Assembly: GCF_900110245.1 (NCBI RefSeq)
Contig: NZ_FOCZ01000014.1
Coordinates: 1-64,000 of the forward strand
DNA length: 64,000 bases
Direction: 5' to 3'
Origin: Niastella yeongjuensis
GTDB lineage: Bacteria; Bacteroidota; Bacteroidia; Chitinophagales; Chitinophagaceae
Shown here: one piece after another, positions 17,601-25,675 of the stretch
How positions within the stretch are numbered: the first letter of the stretch is position 1
Layout of the letters: each line of letters opens with the position of its first letter
Translations under genes and position numbers: made by a program
Notes under the pieces: model-generated
What the model was told of the DNA's origin: nothing
Databases searched by the model: none
What the model saw: the letters and a program-made list of their open reading frames with translations, nothing else

Positions 17601-18269
17601 CAGTTTAGTTACAGCTGGCTTGAGCGAGAGCTCTAAACTACGGGTACCCATGAAGCGATTGATCAGGATGGTATTTGTTTCGTACCCTACACTCGTAATC
17701 AATACATATTCTCCCGATATTACATTTCTCAATGCAAAATCACCATTCCCATCAGTTCTTGTTCCTTTAGTAGAACCTTTAACCGTTACAGAAGCTCCCG
17801 GTACAGGCTCCCCTTTTTCATTCAGCACCCGCCCACGGATGGTTACAGATGAATCGGAAACAACATTTGCGGGCACGTTTGATACCGGTGGGCCGTCCGA
17901 AGCTGGCTTCGGCGCAATGAAAACGCTCTTGCCTTTTATGGTATACTTAAGCGGCTGGTTTTTGAAAACCTCATTAAGAAAGGTTTCAAGCGGAACCGCG
18001 GTAGCAGAAACCGTTACGGGTTTTGCTACCTGCAACACAGCTCCGCTATACAAAAAAACAAAACCAGTCTGTTGCTTAACAGAATTAAAAACAGACTTTA
18101 AAGGAACTTTTTCACCGGTAAAAGAAACAGTTTGAGACACGCCTTTGGCGTACACATTCAGGAATCCAACAGTTAATAAAAGGATGGTTAGCTTCATTAC
18201 TAACACAGTTTTGGGTATGTAGCGATTGCTCCCACGAGCCGACCAGCCACAAAAAGCAGTTTTTTGCAT
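14631..18269 (-). CDS. SusC/RagA family TonB-dependent outer-membrane receptor with STN domain
   Basis: 1212 residues. In order: a long basic leader and hydrophobic signal (start 18269; 18197 is an alternative), an STN secretin/TonB N-terminal domain (about 50-115), a carboxypeptidase-regulatory-like beta domain (about 140-230), a plug with SusC-type motif ending VRGLATILGSSSPLIVLDNFPYE split over about 235-360, and a 22-strand-type barrel to the C-terminal aromatic residue. It imports the ligand across the outer membrane using TonB energy. The STN domain is the part that signals to FecR in TonB-dependent transducers, matching the FecR and ECF genes just upstream. Confidence 0.95.
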   Translation of the reverse strand: MQKTAFCGWSARGSNRYIPKTVLVMKLTILLLTVGFLNVYAKGVSQTVSFTGEKVPLKSVFNSVKQQTGFVFLYSGAVLQVAKPVTVSATAVPLETFLNEVFKNQPLKYTIKGKSVFIAPKPASDGPPVSNVPANVVSDSSVTIRGRVLNEKGEPVPGASVTVKGSTKGTRTDGNGDFALRNVISGEYVLITSVGYETNTILINRFMGTRSLELSLKPAVTKLDEIEITVNTGYQVLSKERSTGSQAQIDNKLLNRSPSGNILDRLEGVTNGMLFTRRKLTKEDVNGSAEIRVRGLATILGSSSPLIVLDNFPYEGDINSINPNDIESVTVLKDAAAASIWGARAGNGVIVVNTKAGRYNQVTRISINSNVVVGDKPDLYYSQNYLPSATVMDIQKENFNNGAYFLADFQRIPLYAELLQKLKDKLITQQEFDEQEARFREHDIRDDWSKYLYRKSITQQHALNVRGGGNNYRYMFSAGFDKDRQMYVGNEGTRMNLSLQNTFKVRPNLELTGTVWYTKRKSQTNAVLSSVTNTKGSGPDIYESLMDENGYANPVNIQINRYKYQETFPTANPNLGMVDWLYRPLDEIGLNDNRSNTSDFRLNGGLKYKFLTHFSFDLSYQYILSINERTSYHDVKSYFARDFYNQYTQTYVPNITDNKLHPVPLGNIMEYPGAGQTNTQSSRALLNYNQVFNTEHSISAIGGAEIRQSIATTMPGATLFNYNPDLLTSKTTLNFDSSFATRPSGRTTIPTSANKVLGRTTNRYLSYFGNASYTYKDRYIVSGSGRWDGSNLLGVRANMRGTLLWSTGLSWDISKESFFKVKQLPYLRLRATYGSAGNIDPTQTHDPTLLFTTINTVTSYQQANLNSAGNPSLRWEQINTLNFGTDFRAFKNRISGSVEYYVKNAKYLLSDNAVDPTTGVPSTFRLNFSAMRAWGYDVQINTKNLELKKFSWTSTFIFNASRNKITKMRDNIPTLDNQYFTLESKYLEQGQSVDRIYSLPWHGLDPQDGSPLIYDKDGGVRKDFLAYWNGIKKSDFIYAGVTVPLYSTSLMNTFEWNGIAVSALVVGRFGSVIRRTSTGPGVEFTSLNFPTYNMDLLKRWKEPGDEKFTDVPAKVTSANSLSQGASNQAQLYQYSEKLIIPGDVIRLQDVNLSYTLPHNLIKRWPIQSLRVYGYVHPNTIIWKANKDGIDPDYPYTNYPDPKSYSAGLQVEF

Positions 18270-18322
18270 ACTTTCGTGATGTTTGGGTGATTAATACCGT
18301 CCGCCAGGACTATTTTAAGTTA

Positions 18323-18370
18323 CCCAAACGTCCGCCGCCACGTTTCGACCCGTGGCGGTTTCTGTTTGGG
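18323..18370 (-). promoter_or_regulatory. Long hairpin between FecR and SusC genes
   Basis: An inner stem CCGCCACG with CGTGGCGG and outer flanks CCCAAAC with GTTTGGG form a nested hairpin in the transcript ahead of SusC. No long T-run follows on the minus strand. It could be an attenuator or an mRNA processing and stability element allowing different levels of FecR and SusC. Confidence 0.45.
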
Positions 18371-18418
18371 CAACGTTTATATTAGCTCATAATCATGTTC
18401 ATTTGTTTTTTATAGTTA

Positions 18419-19609
18419 TTAAAGAACTATCAATGTTTTTCCTTCCATTCTGAACTTCAATCCTGATTCTTTTAAGAATTCCAGCACATCCGACAGCTTC
18501 ACATTCCGGAACATTTCTCCTTCTACCGTGAAGGCCGAAGGCTGCCCTTCATACCTGACCTTAATATCATACCATCGTTCCAATTGCCGCATTACCGTAT
18601 GCAGATCGGCATTACTGAAACTGAATAATCCATTTTTCCAGGCTATCGTCTGATTAATATCCGGATCATTATCTACGCTAATACCTGATTGCGGACCAGA
18701 AGTGGCAACGGAGATCGTTGCCCTTTGGCCCGGTTTGATGACTATACTTTTGCTCTTAAAAGCTCCAGCGCTCATGCGTATACTTCCTTCAATAAGTGAT
18801 GTTTTTATTTTACCGTCATCTCCATAAGAGTTAACGTTGAAGATTGTTCCTAATACTTCTATGGTTCCCTGCCCGGCAACATCCACCAAAAATGGATGCG
18901 CCCTATCCTTTGTCACCTCCAGGTATACTTCCCCGGTTATTTTTACCTGCCTGTTTTCACCTTTAAATGCAGATGGGAAACTGATGCTGGACGCCGCATT
19001 GAGCCAGGCCTTTGTTCCATCGGGAAGCACCAGCTGATACTGGCCGCCGTTGGGCGTTGTGAGCATCAATAGCTGCCCTGCATCTGAAAGCTTTTCGCCG
19101 TCGTTATAGGCGATTCTTTCCCCTACCTTAATGCCGGTTTTATCACCAGATAAATTGATCTGCTTATTATCTACCGTTAAAACCGCCTTATTGGTACCAG
19201 GCAAAATATCGATAGGCGCCACCGCCACCTCGTTCCCCGATGTTTTGGATTTCCGGTTGGAGGTCACGGCAATGGCGATCACGGTTCCAATCAATAATAC
19301 AGCAGCTGCCGCCCAGCCCCATTTTCTGAGGAAGTGTATGCGGTGAACAGGTCTTACAGCTGGTGTATGCGTGGAAATTTGAGAAGCGGCCAACGTCTTT
19401 TGATAAATACCCTGATCAATCCGATTACGGATAGCGTCGTTCAACTCATACTTAAACGTATTATCAGTAACCTGTTCCAGCACCAGTTCATCGAGCAGGC
19501 TTACATAAGCAGGGTCATTCAGCATAGCAGACAACTGCTGAATATCCTCCGGCCCTGCGCTTTCGTCAAGGTACTTTTCTATGAGTTCTTTAAATTTTTG
19601 ATGTTGCAT
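18419..19609 (-). CDS. FecR family anti-sigma factor
   Basis: 396 residues. A cytoplasmic N-terminal sigma-binding region (1-95), one membrane span (about 97-116), a periplasmic FecR domain (about 175-285, with ..LPDGTKAWLNAASSISFP) and a C-terminal DUF4974-type domain (about 325-396) that resembles STN. It relays occupancy of the SusC transducer to the ECF factor encoded 76 bases upstream. The order sigma, FecR, SusC, SusD is the standard Bacteroidota layout. Confidence 0.95.
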   Translation of the reverse strand: MQHQKFKELIEKYLDESAGPEDIQQLSAMLNDPAYVSLLDELVLEQVTDNTFKYELNDAIRNRIDQGIYQKTLAASQISTHTPAVRPVHRIHFLRKWGWAAAAVLLIGTVIAIAVTSNRKSKTSGNEVAVAPIDILPGTNKAVLTVDNKQINLSGDKTGIKVGERIAYNDGEKLSDAGQLLMLTTPNGGQYQLVLPDGTKAWLNAASSISFPSAFKGENRQVKITGEVYLEVTKDRAHPFLVDVAGQGTIEVLGTIFNVNSYGDDGKIKTSLIEGSIRMSAGAFKSKSIVIKPGQRATISVATSGPQSGISVDNDPDINQTIAWKNGLFSFSNADLHTVMRQLERWYDIKVRYEGQPSAFTVEGEMFRNVKLSDVLEFLKESGLKFRMEGKTLIVL

Positions 19610-19685
19610 TAGCTGTTTCTTAAATCTGCTCCTATATAAAGTAGCAGAAATTGAAAAATAGGATTAGTCGTTTTGGAAAAATTTA

Positions 19686-20273
19686 TCAAAAAAGTAAAAA
19701 AAGGATAAAAAGGAGATAACCTACCCCACCATTGCGGATGAATGTTCTGATAAAAGACAGCGCCTGCACCATATGTACTTTAACTGTGTTGGGGGAAATG
19801 TTCAACTTCCGGGCAATTTCTTCATATTTCAGCCCTTCCAGTTTACCCAATTCAAAGACTTTTCTTTGTTGCAGGGTCATTTCATTAAGGGCAGCCTGGA
19901 TCAGTTCGGCCGTTTCCTTATTTTCCATGAGCTGGTTTGGCAGTAACGCAGAATCTTTCCTGGTTTGCTCCTGCTCATCGAGCAGGGATAGTTTTACTTT
20001 CTTTCTAAATTCGGCAACGATGCGGTTCCTGGTAAGAATGAATAAATAACTTTCGGGATTGGCTATCTTCCCTAAGGATTCCCGGTTATCCCAAATGATC
20101 AGGAAAACCTCCTGCGTAATATCTTCCGCTTTGGAATAATCTTTCAGGTAGGCTATTGCATGGGAAAACACATTGTCGCGATGACGATCAACCAGTTGTT
20201 TAAATGCGTCATGGTTACCTGCTGCAATCTGCTCAAGAAGCTGCTTTTCACTGTGTACTTGATCGTCTTTCAA
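19686..20273 (-). CDS. ECF RNA polymerase sigma factor (paired with FecR)
   Basis: 195 residues. Sigma region 2 (about 22-90, with SKAEDITQEVFLIIW) and region 4 (about 128-178, with LKYEEIARKLNISPNTVKVHM) are both intact. A hydrophobic C-terminal tail (GYLLFILFLLF) is characteristic of FecR-paired Bacteroidota ECF factors. It is expected to direct transcription of the SusCD operon once FecR is signalled. Start at the ATG at 20273. Confidence 0.95.
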   Translation of the reverse strand: MKDDQVHSEKQLLEQIAAGNHDAFKQLVDRHRDNVFSHAIAYLKDYSKAEDITQEVFLIIWDNRESLGKIANPESYLFILTRNRIVAEFRKKVKLSLLDEQEQTRKDSALLPNQLMENKETAELIQAALNEMTLQQRKVFELGKLEGLKYEEIARKLNISPNTVKVHMVQALSFIRTFIRNGGVGYLLFILFLLF

Positions 20274-20533
20274 TACTTTAAACCTTTAATATTCAATCGT
20301 AAACATAACAAGTGGCAGGAAAGGCCCGTTGGCTTTGTGGGTATAGTGGTATAACCAAAGTTCTAAAAAAGACTGCATATAATAAAAAAACCATCTTTTA
20401 AACTTCTTTATATATTATAGTTCAGGTTGCAAAAAAGCCTGATGATCTACACTTTTGGCCTGTCTGCTCCGATTTCCTAGTTCATATCGCAGGATTTCGT
20501 AAGTTGTAGCCTCAAATTTAAACGGCCGTCTTT

Positions 20534-21118
20534 TTGAACGAACTGGAACTGATACAACAACTCCGGGCAGGAGACGAAGGGGCATTCAAATCATTGGTAG
20601 CAAACTATCAGGACCTGGTATACAACACGGCACTTGGTATCGTACAAAACAGTGAAGATGCTGAAGATGTGGCCCAGGAAGTATTCATCCAGGTGTATCG
20701 TTCTATCGATCAATTTAAAGGAGATGCCCGGCTTTCTACCTGGATCTACCGCATTACCACCACCAAGGCTTTAGACCACATCCGCAGCCGTAAACGCAAA
20801 AAACGCTTTGCATTTATTACCAGTTTGTTTGGCCCCAATGATGAACTGGTGCACGAACCGGTTGATTTTCAACATCCCGGTGTCGCTTTAGATCGCAAGG
20901 AACAGGCGGCCCTGTTGTTCCGGATGATTGATCAATTACCTGAAAATCAGAAAGTAGCATTCACTTTACATAAAACCGAGGAATTGAGTTACCAGGAGAT
21001 TGCCGATGTGATGCAATTATCGGTATCCGCGGTAGAATCGCTGTTGTTCAGAGCCCGGCAAAACCTGCGCAAACTGTTGGAGAAATATTATCAACAGAAT
21101 AATCCACAAGACAAGTAA
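20534..21118 (+). CDS. ECF RNA polymerase sigma factor (RpoE-like)
   Basis: 194 residues, apparently starting at TTG (20534); no in-frame ATG precedes the conserved region. Sigma region 2 (about 22-95, DAEDVAQEVFIQVYRSI) and region 4 (about 130-182, LSYQEIADVMQLSVSAVESLLFRARQ split across the helix-turn-helix) are intact. Unlike its neighbour on the other strand it lacks a hydrophobic tail and is not next to FecR. It heads a run of genes encoding a small single-span protein and a Spy/CpxP-like protein, which suggests an envelope-stress regulon. The two ECF genes are divergent, separated by 260 bases. Confidence 0.92.
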   Translation: MNELELIQQLRAGDEGAFKSLVANYQDLVYNTALGIVQNSEDAEDVAQEVFIQVYRSIDQFKGDARLSTWIYRITTTKALDHIRSRKRKKRFAFITSLFGPNDELVHEPVDFQHPGVALDRKEQAALLFRMIDQLPENQKVAFTLHKTEELSYQEIADVMQLSVSAVESLLFRARQNLRKLLEKYYQQNNPQDK

Positions 21119-21182
21119 GCGGTTCGAAGGTTTTAGGATTTATTAGCGTCAAATGTATAAGTTTACATCGTAAATTACATTT

Positions 21183-21527
21183 ATGTCAAGCGATTCAAAT
21201 AACGACTCCCGGATAGACGCGGTGCTGAATAGCCTGGATGGGGTACGGCAGGCCAAAGCGCCTGATTTTCTGTATACCCGGCTGCAGGGAAGGATGGAGC
21301 GGGAATTTGACCAGGGTGGTCCGCTCGGCCGGTGGCTTACCAAACCTGTACTGGCCTTAACGATTGCTGCAATTATTCTTATTGCAAACGCTACCACAGT
21401 GTTAAAAATGTGGGAACAGAATACCAGTACGACAAACGTAAATAACGAATCAGGGCAAATAGTAGCTGCTGAATACCCGGCAGGTGGTGTATACCCTGTA
21501 TATAATGAAAATTCACTGGAACCATGA
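21183..21527 (+). CDS. Small single-span membrane protein, putative anti-sigma factor
   Basis: 114 residues with a polar cytoplasmic-looking N-terminus (1-53), one membrane span (about 54-76) and a short extracytoplasmic tail. No recognised domain. Its place directly after an ECF sigma gene and its topology are those of an anti-sigma factor; that role is inferred. The ATG at 21183 lies 64 bases after the sigma stop. Its stop overlaps the next start as ATGA. Confidence 0.7.
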   Translation: MSSDSNNDSRIDAVLNSLDGVRQAKAPDFLYTRLQGRMEREFDQGGPLGRWLTKPVLALTIAAIILIANATTVLKMWEQNTSTTNVNNESGQIVAAEYPAGGVYPVYNENSLEP

Positions 21528-22036
21528 TTAGGCCCCCCCGTCAAAGATGGCTTTTAGTACTTGTAGCGATCTTATTATTGACCAATATTGCCACCCTGTC
21601 TATTTACTGGATTAAAAAACCCAACCACGATGGTGGGCCCGGCCGCGAACCAGGCAACCGCGAAAAAAGAATGGGCCAGTTCATGGTAGATCAAATGAAA
21701 TTCGATGCTACCCAGGAAGCTTCTTACTGGAAATTGCGCGACTCCATGATCACCATTCAAAGACCGGTTATGGATAGCATCCGTGATGCTAAAAAAAGTT
21801 TCTTCGATCTGTTGAACCAACCCGATGCAACAGACTCTGCATTAATAGCCCGCAGCAATCAGATTGCTGACCTCCAAAAAAAGCTCGACCTCGTTACTTT
21901 CCGTCACTTTCAAAACGTAAGGGCCCTTTGCCGCCCCGATCAATTGCAAAAGTTCGATACGGTGATTAAAGAGATCGTAAACCGCATGACTAACTTCAGA
22001 AGATTGAGTAAGGGAGATTCTACAGGCAGTAGGTAG
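21524..22036 (+). CDS. Periplasmic Spy/CpxP/CnrX-like protein
   Basis: 170 residues. N-terminal signal anchor (about 9-28), then a long helical periplasmic part with paired helices (about 45-95 and 105-155) typical of the heavy-metal-resistance/LTXXQ superfamily, which acts as periplasmic chaperone or sensor. Translationally coupled to the preceding gene by a four-base overlap. With the sigma and small membrane protein it forms a plausible sense-and-respond module. No His/Met-rich metal site is obvious, so metal sensing is not supported. Confidence 0.75.
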   Translation: MIRPPRQRWLLVLVAILLLTNIATLSIYWIKKPNHDGGPGREPGNREKRMGQFMVDQMKFDATQEASYWKLRDSMITIQRPVMDSIRDAKKSFFDLLNQPDATDSALIARSNQIADLQKKLDLVTFRHFQNVRALCRPDQLQKFDTVIKEIVNRMTNFRRLSKGDSTGSR

Positions 22037-22085
22037 AGGAAAGGCAGAGGGCAGAAGGCAGAAGGCAGAAAAAAATACACCTCAT
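22036..22085 (+). repeat. GGCAGA phrase repeat with AATACACCTCAT tail
   Basis: Directly after the stop of 21524-22036 comes a run of GGCAGA(G/A) units, then AAAAAAATACACCTCATTC. The GGCAGA plus AATACACCTC combination recurs in reverse at 6908-6955. Confidence 0.7.
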
Positions 22086-22277
22086 TCTATGCCTCACAAC
22101 TAATTGTTACACGGTAATTCAGCCAAATCCCAAAGGGCCAAACTACTAAATCCATTAAGCACCCAGAACCCACGACACACAAGCGTTGTAGCCGATAATT
22201 TACCACGAAAAGGGTATTACGATGTACTATTTTTGGTTGTTACTTTGCTCTTGATAGTAACACCAAAAAAATTGTTT

Positions 22278-22958
22278 ATGCGATCAACCTTTTTGTTAGC
22301 CAGCTTTATCGGCCTGCTCTCAAATGCCAGCCTGGCCCAGGATTGTAACAATTTCTATTTTCTGCAAAAGAACAAGACCGTTGAAATGACCATCTTTAAT
22401 AAGAAGGGAGAGGCCAACGGCAAACAGGTGTACACCATATCGGATGTCACCAATAGTGGTGATCTTATTACCGGCACTGTTAACTCGGAGATGTTTGATA
22501 AAAAAGGAAAATCTATTGCCAAAGGTCACAGCCAGATCGTTTGCAATGGTGGCGTTATGATGATCGATATGACCATGCAACTGCCCCAGCAACAGCAGGA
22601 ACAATTCGCCAAAGCTGATGTAAAGGCCGATAAGATCTATATTGAATACCCTAACAATATGAAGATTGGTGATCAACTAAAAGATGCCACGTTGAATATG
22701 GACATCGACAATGCAGGCATGAAACAGAACATAAACATGGTCACCAGCAATCGCTCAGTTGCCGCTAAAGAAAGTGTTACTACTACTGCCGGCACCTGGG
22801 ATTGTTTCAAGATCACTTATAAAAGTAAGGTTACCGTAAAAACAATGGGCATAGGAATGCCTTTTAATATAGAAGGAACAGAATGGTTCGCTCCCGGATT
22901 CGGCATTGTAAAAACGGAAAGCAAATATGGCGGTACAGCTATCACTGCCATCAAATAA
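22278..22958 (+). CDS. DUF3108-like (TapB-type) secreted protein
   Basis: 226 residues from the ATG at 22278, where a clear Sec signal peptide (to about ASLAQ) begins; an in-frame TTG at 22104 would prepend about 58 unrelated residues and is rejected. The mature part is beta-rich, contains one conserved-looking TWDCFKITYKS segment and ends in GTEWFAPGFGIVKTESKY, a pattern of DUF3108-like proteins. Cellular role unknown. It is followed by a strong terminator and probably has its own promoter, since 241 bases with repeats precede it. Confidence 0.75.
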   Translation: MRSTFLLASFIGLLSNASLAQDCNNFYFLQKNKTVEMTIFNKKGEANGKQVYTISDVTNSGDLITGTVNSEMFDKKGKSIAKGHSQIVCNGGVMMIDMTMQLPQQQQEQFAKADVKADKIYIEYPNNMKIGDQLKDATLNMDIDNAGMKQNINMVTSNRSVAAKESVTTTAGTWDCFKITYKSKVTVKTMGIGMPFNIEGTEWFAPGFGIVKTESKYGGTAITAIK

Positions 22959-22984
22959 GTAATATCCTCAGTACGGAAACCAGG

Positions 22985-23012
22985 TCCCCTTGTTCAATCA
23001 AGGGGATTTTTT
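22985..23012 (+). terminator. Intrinsic terminator
   Basis: TCCCCTTG / CAAGGGGA stem with a six-base loop, followed by TTTTTT. It ends the 22278-22958 transcript. Confidence 0.85.
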
Positions 23013-23056
23013 ATCCCCCCGCCCTCCAAAGCATCACTGGATCTTAAATGAGGTCG

Positions 23057-23932
23057 TCATACCAACAAACCAACACACTTCCTTAACGAATCCTTCCAAT
23101 CAGGGATCGTACAATGAAATGTTTTTCTAATCTTACTGGTATCCAGTAAAGAGAAAGAGGGCCTTTTAGCCGGGGTGGGAAATTGTTCTGATGGAATGGG
23201 AGTTACGGTGCAGGCGCTGCCGGTTAACTCTTTAATGGCAACCGCAAAATCAAACCAGCTGATGCGGCCCTGGTTGCTGTAGTGATACAAACCGGGATGC
23301 CAGTTAGCGGTTGATGCCTGCGTCTGGGCTACTATTTGTAACATGCAGGCAGCCAGATCGGCGGCATAAGTGGGAGCGCCCACCTGGTCATTCACCACGC
23401 TGATGGCAGGGCGGTCCTGCATTAACTTTATCATGGTTTTTACAAAGTTCTTACCAAAGTAAGAATATACCCAGGCTGTTCTGATGATAATGGTATCGGG
23501 ATTAACCTGCTGGCTAAGCTGTTCGCCTTTTAATTTCGAGGCACCATATTGATTTACCGGATCGGTGGGTGCATCTTCTTTATAGGGAGTTGGCGACTGG
23601 CCATCAAATACATAATCGGTTGAAATATGGATGAACCGGGTATTATAGTTTTTGCAGGCTGCCGCCAGTATGCGTGCGCCCTCAGCATTTACTGAAAAGG
23701 CAAGTTCCTGTTCGGTTTCTGCTTTATCAACCGCGGTATAGGCAGCACAGTTTAAACAATAAGCCGGATGATGGGTGGCAAACATTTTTTCCACTGCTGC
23801 TTCATCATTGATCGGCATATTGTCCGTATCGGTAAATACAAATGTAAATTCAGGATACGATGCACTCAAAACCTGTAACTCCTGCCCTACCTGTCCGTTG
23901 GCGCCGGTCACTATAATAACTGGTTGCGACAT
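23057..23932 (-). CDS. rfbD: dTDP-4-dehydrorhamnose reductase
   Basis: About 291 residues from the ATG at 23932 (an upstream in-frame TTG adds 27 unrelated residues and overlaps rfbC). Reduces dTDP-4-keto-rhamnose to dTDP-L-rhamnose with NAD(P)H. N-terminal Rossmann motif TGANGQVGQEL, catalytic Y-K in NQYGASKLKGE, and the RTAWVYS signature are visible. It starts right after rfbC; rfbB, rfbC and rfbD are in pathway order on the minus strand. Confidence 0.95.
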   Translation of the reverse strand: MSQPVIIVTGANGQVGQELQVLSASYPEFTFVFTDTDNMPINDEAAVEKMFATHHPAYCLNCAAYTAVDKAETEQELAFSVNAEGARILAAACKNYNTRFIHISTDYVFDGQSPTPYKEDAPTDPVNQYGASKLKGEQLSQQVNPDTIIIRTAWVYSYFGKNFVKTMIKLMQDRPAISVVNDQVGAPTYAADLAACMLQIVAQTQASTANWHPGLYHYSNQGRISWFDFAVAIKELTGSACTVTPIPSEQFPTPAKRPSFSLLDTSKIRKTFHCTIPDWKDSLRKCVGLLV

Positions 23933-23942
23933 AATAAAACGA

Positions 23943-24503
23943 TTATCCTTTATATTCAAAGGGATTAACACAATTGGCGAATACTGGAAGCACCTGGTCT
24001 TTATCCGATACAATGGCTTTCTCCATCGGGATCTTCCAGTCGATATTCAACGAAGGGTCATTGTATATAATCCCCTGTTCACTGGCTTTGCTGTAAAACT
24101 GATCGCACTTATACATTACCTCCGCAATTTCGCTCAATACAGAGAACCCGTGGGCAAAACCGGCAGGTATCATTAACTGCTTTTTATTGTCGGCTGACAA
24201 CTCTACGCTGAAGGTTTTTCCAAATGTGGGGGAGCCTTTTCTGATATCAACGGCTACGTCAAGAATAGTGCCTGTTAGCGCCCGCACCAGTTTAGCCTGG
24301 GCAAACGGGGGCGTTTGGTAATGCAATCCCCTGATAACACCATAGGTGGAGCGTGATTGATTGTCCTGTATAAATACATTTTCAACTCCTGCCCCATTGA
24401 ACATTTTCTGGTTATAGGCTTCGAAAAAAAATCCACGGCTGTCTTCAAAGACTGTTGGTTCAAAAACCAACAGATCCGGAATTCCTGTTTCTATAAAAGG
24501 CAT
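23943..24503 (-). CDS. rfbC: dTDP-4-dehydrorhamnose 3,5-epimerase
   Basis: 186 residues, normal length. A cupin-fold enzyme converting dTDP-4-keto-6-deoxyglucose to the L-rhamnose configuration. Family signatures: DSRGFFFEAYN, the catalytic-His segment GVIRGLHYQTPP, and IPAGFAHGFSVL. It lies 34 bases after rfbB and about 10 bases before rfbD. Confidence 0.95.
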   Translation of the reverse strand: MPFIETGIPDLLVFEPTVFEDSRGFFFEAYNQKMFNGAGVENVFIQDNQSRSTYGVIRGLHYQTPPFAQAKLVRALTGTILDVAVDIRKGSPTFGKTFSVELSADNKKQLMIPAGFAHGFSVLSEIAEVMYKCDQFYSKASEQGIIYNDPSLNIDWKIPMEKAIVSDKDQVLPVFANCVNPFEYKG

Positions 24504-24537
24504 TAGATATTGTAGATTTTAAACAAATGCAATTGTC

Positions 24538-25611
24538 TTATCGCTTTGCATATTGCTCTTCATAATAATGTTGGTAATCGCCCGAAGTTACATGTTTTAC
24601 CCAATCTTCATTTTGGAGGTACCAGTCAACTGTTTTTTCCAGCCCCTCTTCAAACTGAAGGGAAGGTTCCCAGCCCAGTTCTTTATTGAGTTTTGTAGCG
24701 TCGATGGCATACCGCAGGTCATGCCCGGGCCGGTCTGTTACATAAGTGATCAGTTTGGCCGATGTACCTTCCGCGCGGCCGAGTTTTGCATCCATGATTT
24801 TACACAACAGGTGCACCAGGTCGATATTCTTCCATTCGTTAAACCCACCCACATTATACTTATCGCCTGTTTTCCCTTTATGAAAGATCACATCAATGGC
24901 GCGGGCATGGTCTTCAACAAATAACCAGTCGCGCACATTTTCACCTTTGCCATAAACCGGCAATGGTTTGTTATTCCTGATGTTGTTGATCATTAACGGG
25001 ATCAGCTTTTCGGGGAAATGGTAGGAACCATAGTTGTTACTACAATTGCTCATTACCACCGGTAACCCATAGGTATGGTACCAGGCCATAACGAAGTGGT
25101 CCGACGAGGCTTTGGAGGCTGAATACGGCGAACGGGGATCATATGCGGTTTCTTCTGTAAAGAATCCTTCATCGCCCAGTGAACCATATACTTCATCGGT
25201 TGAAACGTGCATAAAACGTTTCCCTTCCATTTTTGCAGCGGAGGCTGCCCAGTTTTTGCGGGCGCTATTCAGCAAGGTTGCTGTACCCAGCACATTTGTT
25301 TTTACAAATGCCAATGGGTCAATGATCGACCGGTCAACATGGCTTTCAGCCGCCAGGTGAATAACGGCATCGAATGCATATTTTTCAAACAACTCCTCAA
25401 TACGGGCAGCATCGGTAATATCTGCCTTTTCGAATTTGTAGTTGGGTGCGTGCTGCACATCTTTCAAATTCTCCAGGTTGCCGGCATAGGTAAGCGCATC
25501 GGCATTCACGATTAAATATTCGGGATATTTATTTACAAACAACCGCACTACGTGTGAACCTATAAACCCGGCCCCACCCGTGATCATGATCGTTTTTGAA
25601 AAACTGCTCAT
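24538..25611 (-). CDS. rfbB: dTDP-glucose 4,6-dehydratase
   Basis: 357 residues. An extended SDR that oxidises and dehydrates dTDP-glucose. NAD-binding motif TGGAGFIGSHV, active-site TDEVYGSL and Y-K in YSASKASSDH, and the substrate loop GKGENVRDWLFVEDH are visible. It is the first gene of the rhamnose set here. The thymidylyltransferase rfbA is not in the window and must lie elsewhere. A hairpin at 25630-25664 separates it from the UDP-xylose synthase gene, so it probably has its own promoter. Confidence 0.96.
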   Translation of the reverse strand: MSSFSKTIMITGGAGFIGSHVVRLFVNKYPEYLIVNADALTYAGNLENLKDVQHAPNYKFEKADITDAARIEELFEKYAFDAVIHLAAESHVDRSIIDPLAFVKTNVLGTATLLNSARKNWAASAAKMEGKRFMHVSTDEVYGSLGDEGFFTEETAYDPRSPYSASKASSDHFVMAWYHTYGLPVVMSNCSNNYGSYHFPEKLIPLMINNIRNNKPLPVYGKGENVRDWLFVEDHARAIDVIFHKGKTGDKYNVGGFNEWKNIDLVHLLCKIMDAKLGRAEGTSAKLITYVTDRPGHDLRYAIDATKLNKELGWEPSLQFEEGLEKTVDWYLQNEDWVKHVTSGDYQHYYEEQYAKR

Positions 25612-25629
25612 AGTATATTAATTAAATAA

Positions 25630-25664
25630 GAACGCCCTCCGAACGTTTGTCCGGAAGGGCGTTT
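25630..25664 (-). terminator. Terminator after UDP-xylose synthase
   Basis: AACGCCC and GGGCGTT arms extended by CCGG pairing, roughly nine-base loop, followed on the minus strand by TTCTTATTT. It lies between the UXS stop (25676) and the rfbB start (25611). Confidence 0.65.
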
Positions 25665-25675
25665 AGTATTCTGCG

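Noticed and set aside
20534-20536. ATG start for the second ECF sigma gene
   Set aside because: No in-frame ATG precedes the conserved region 2; TTG at 20534 is the best available start.
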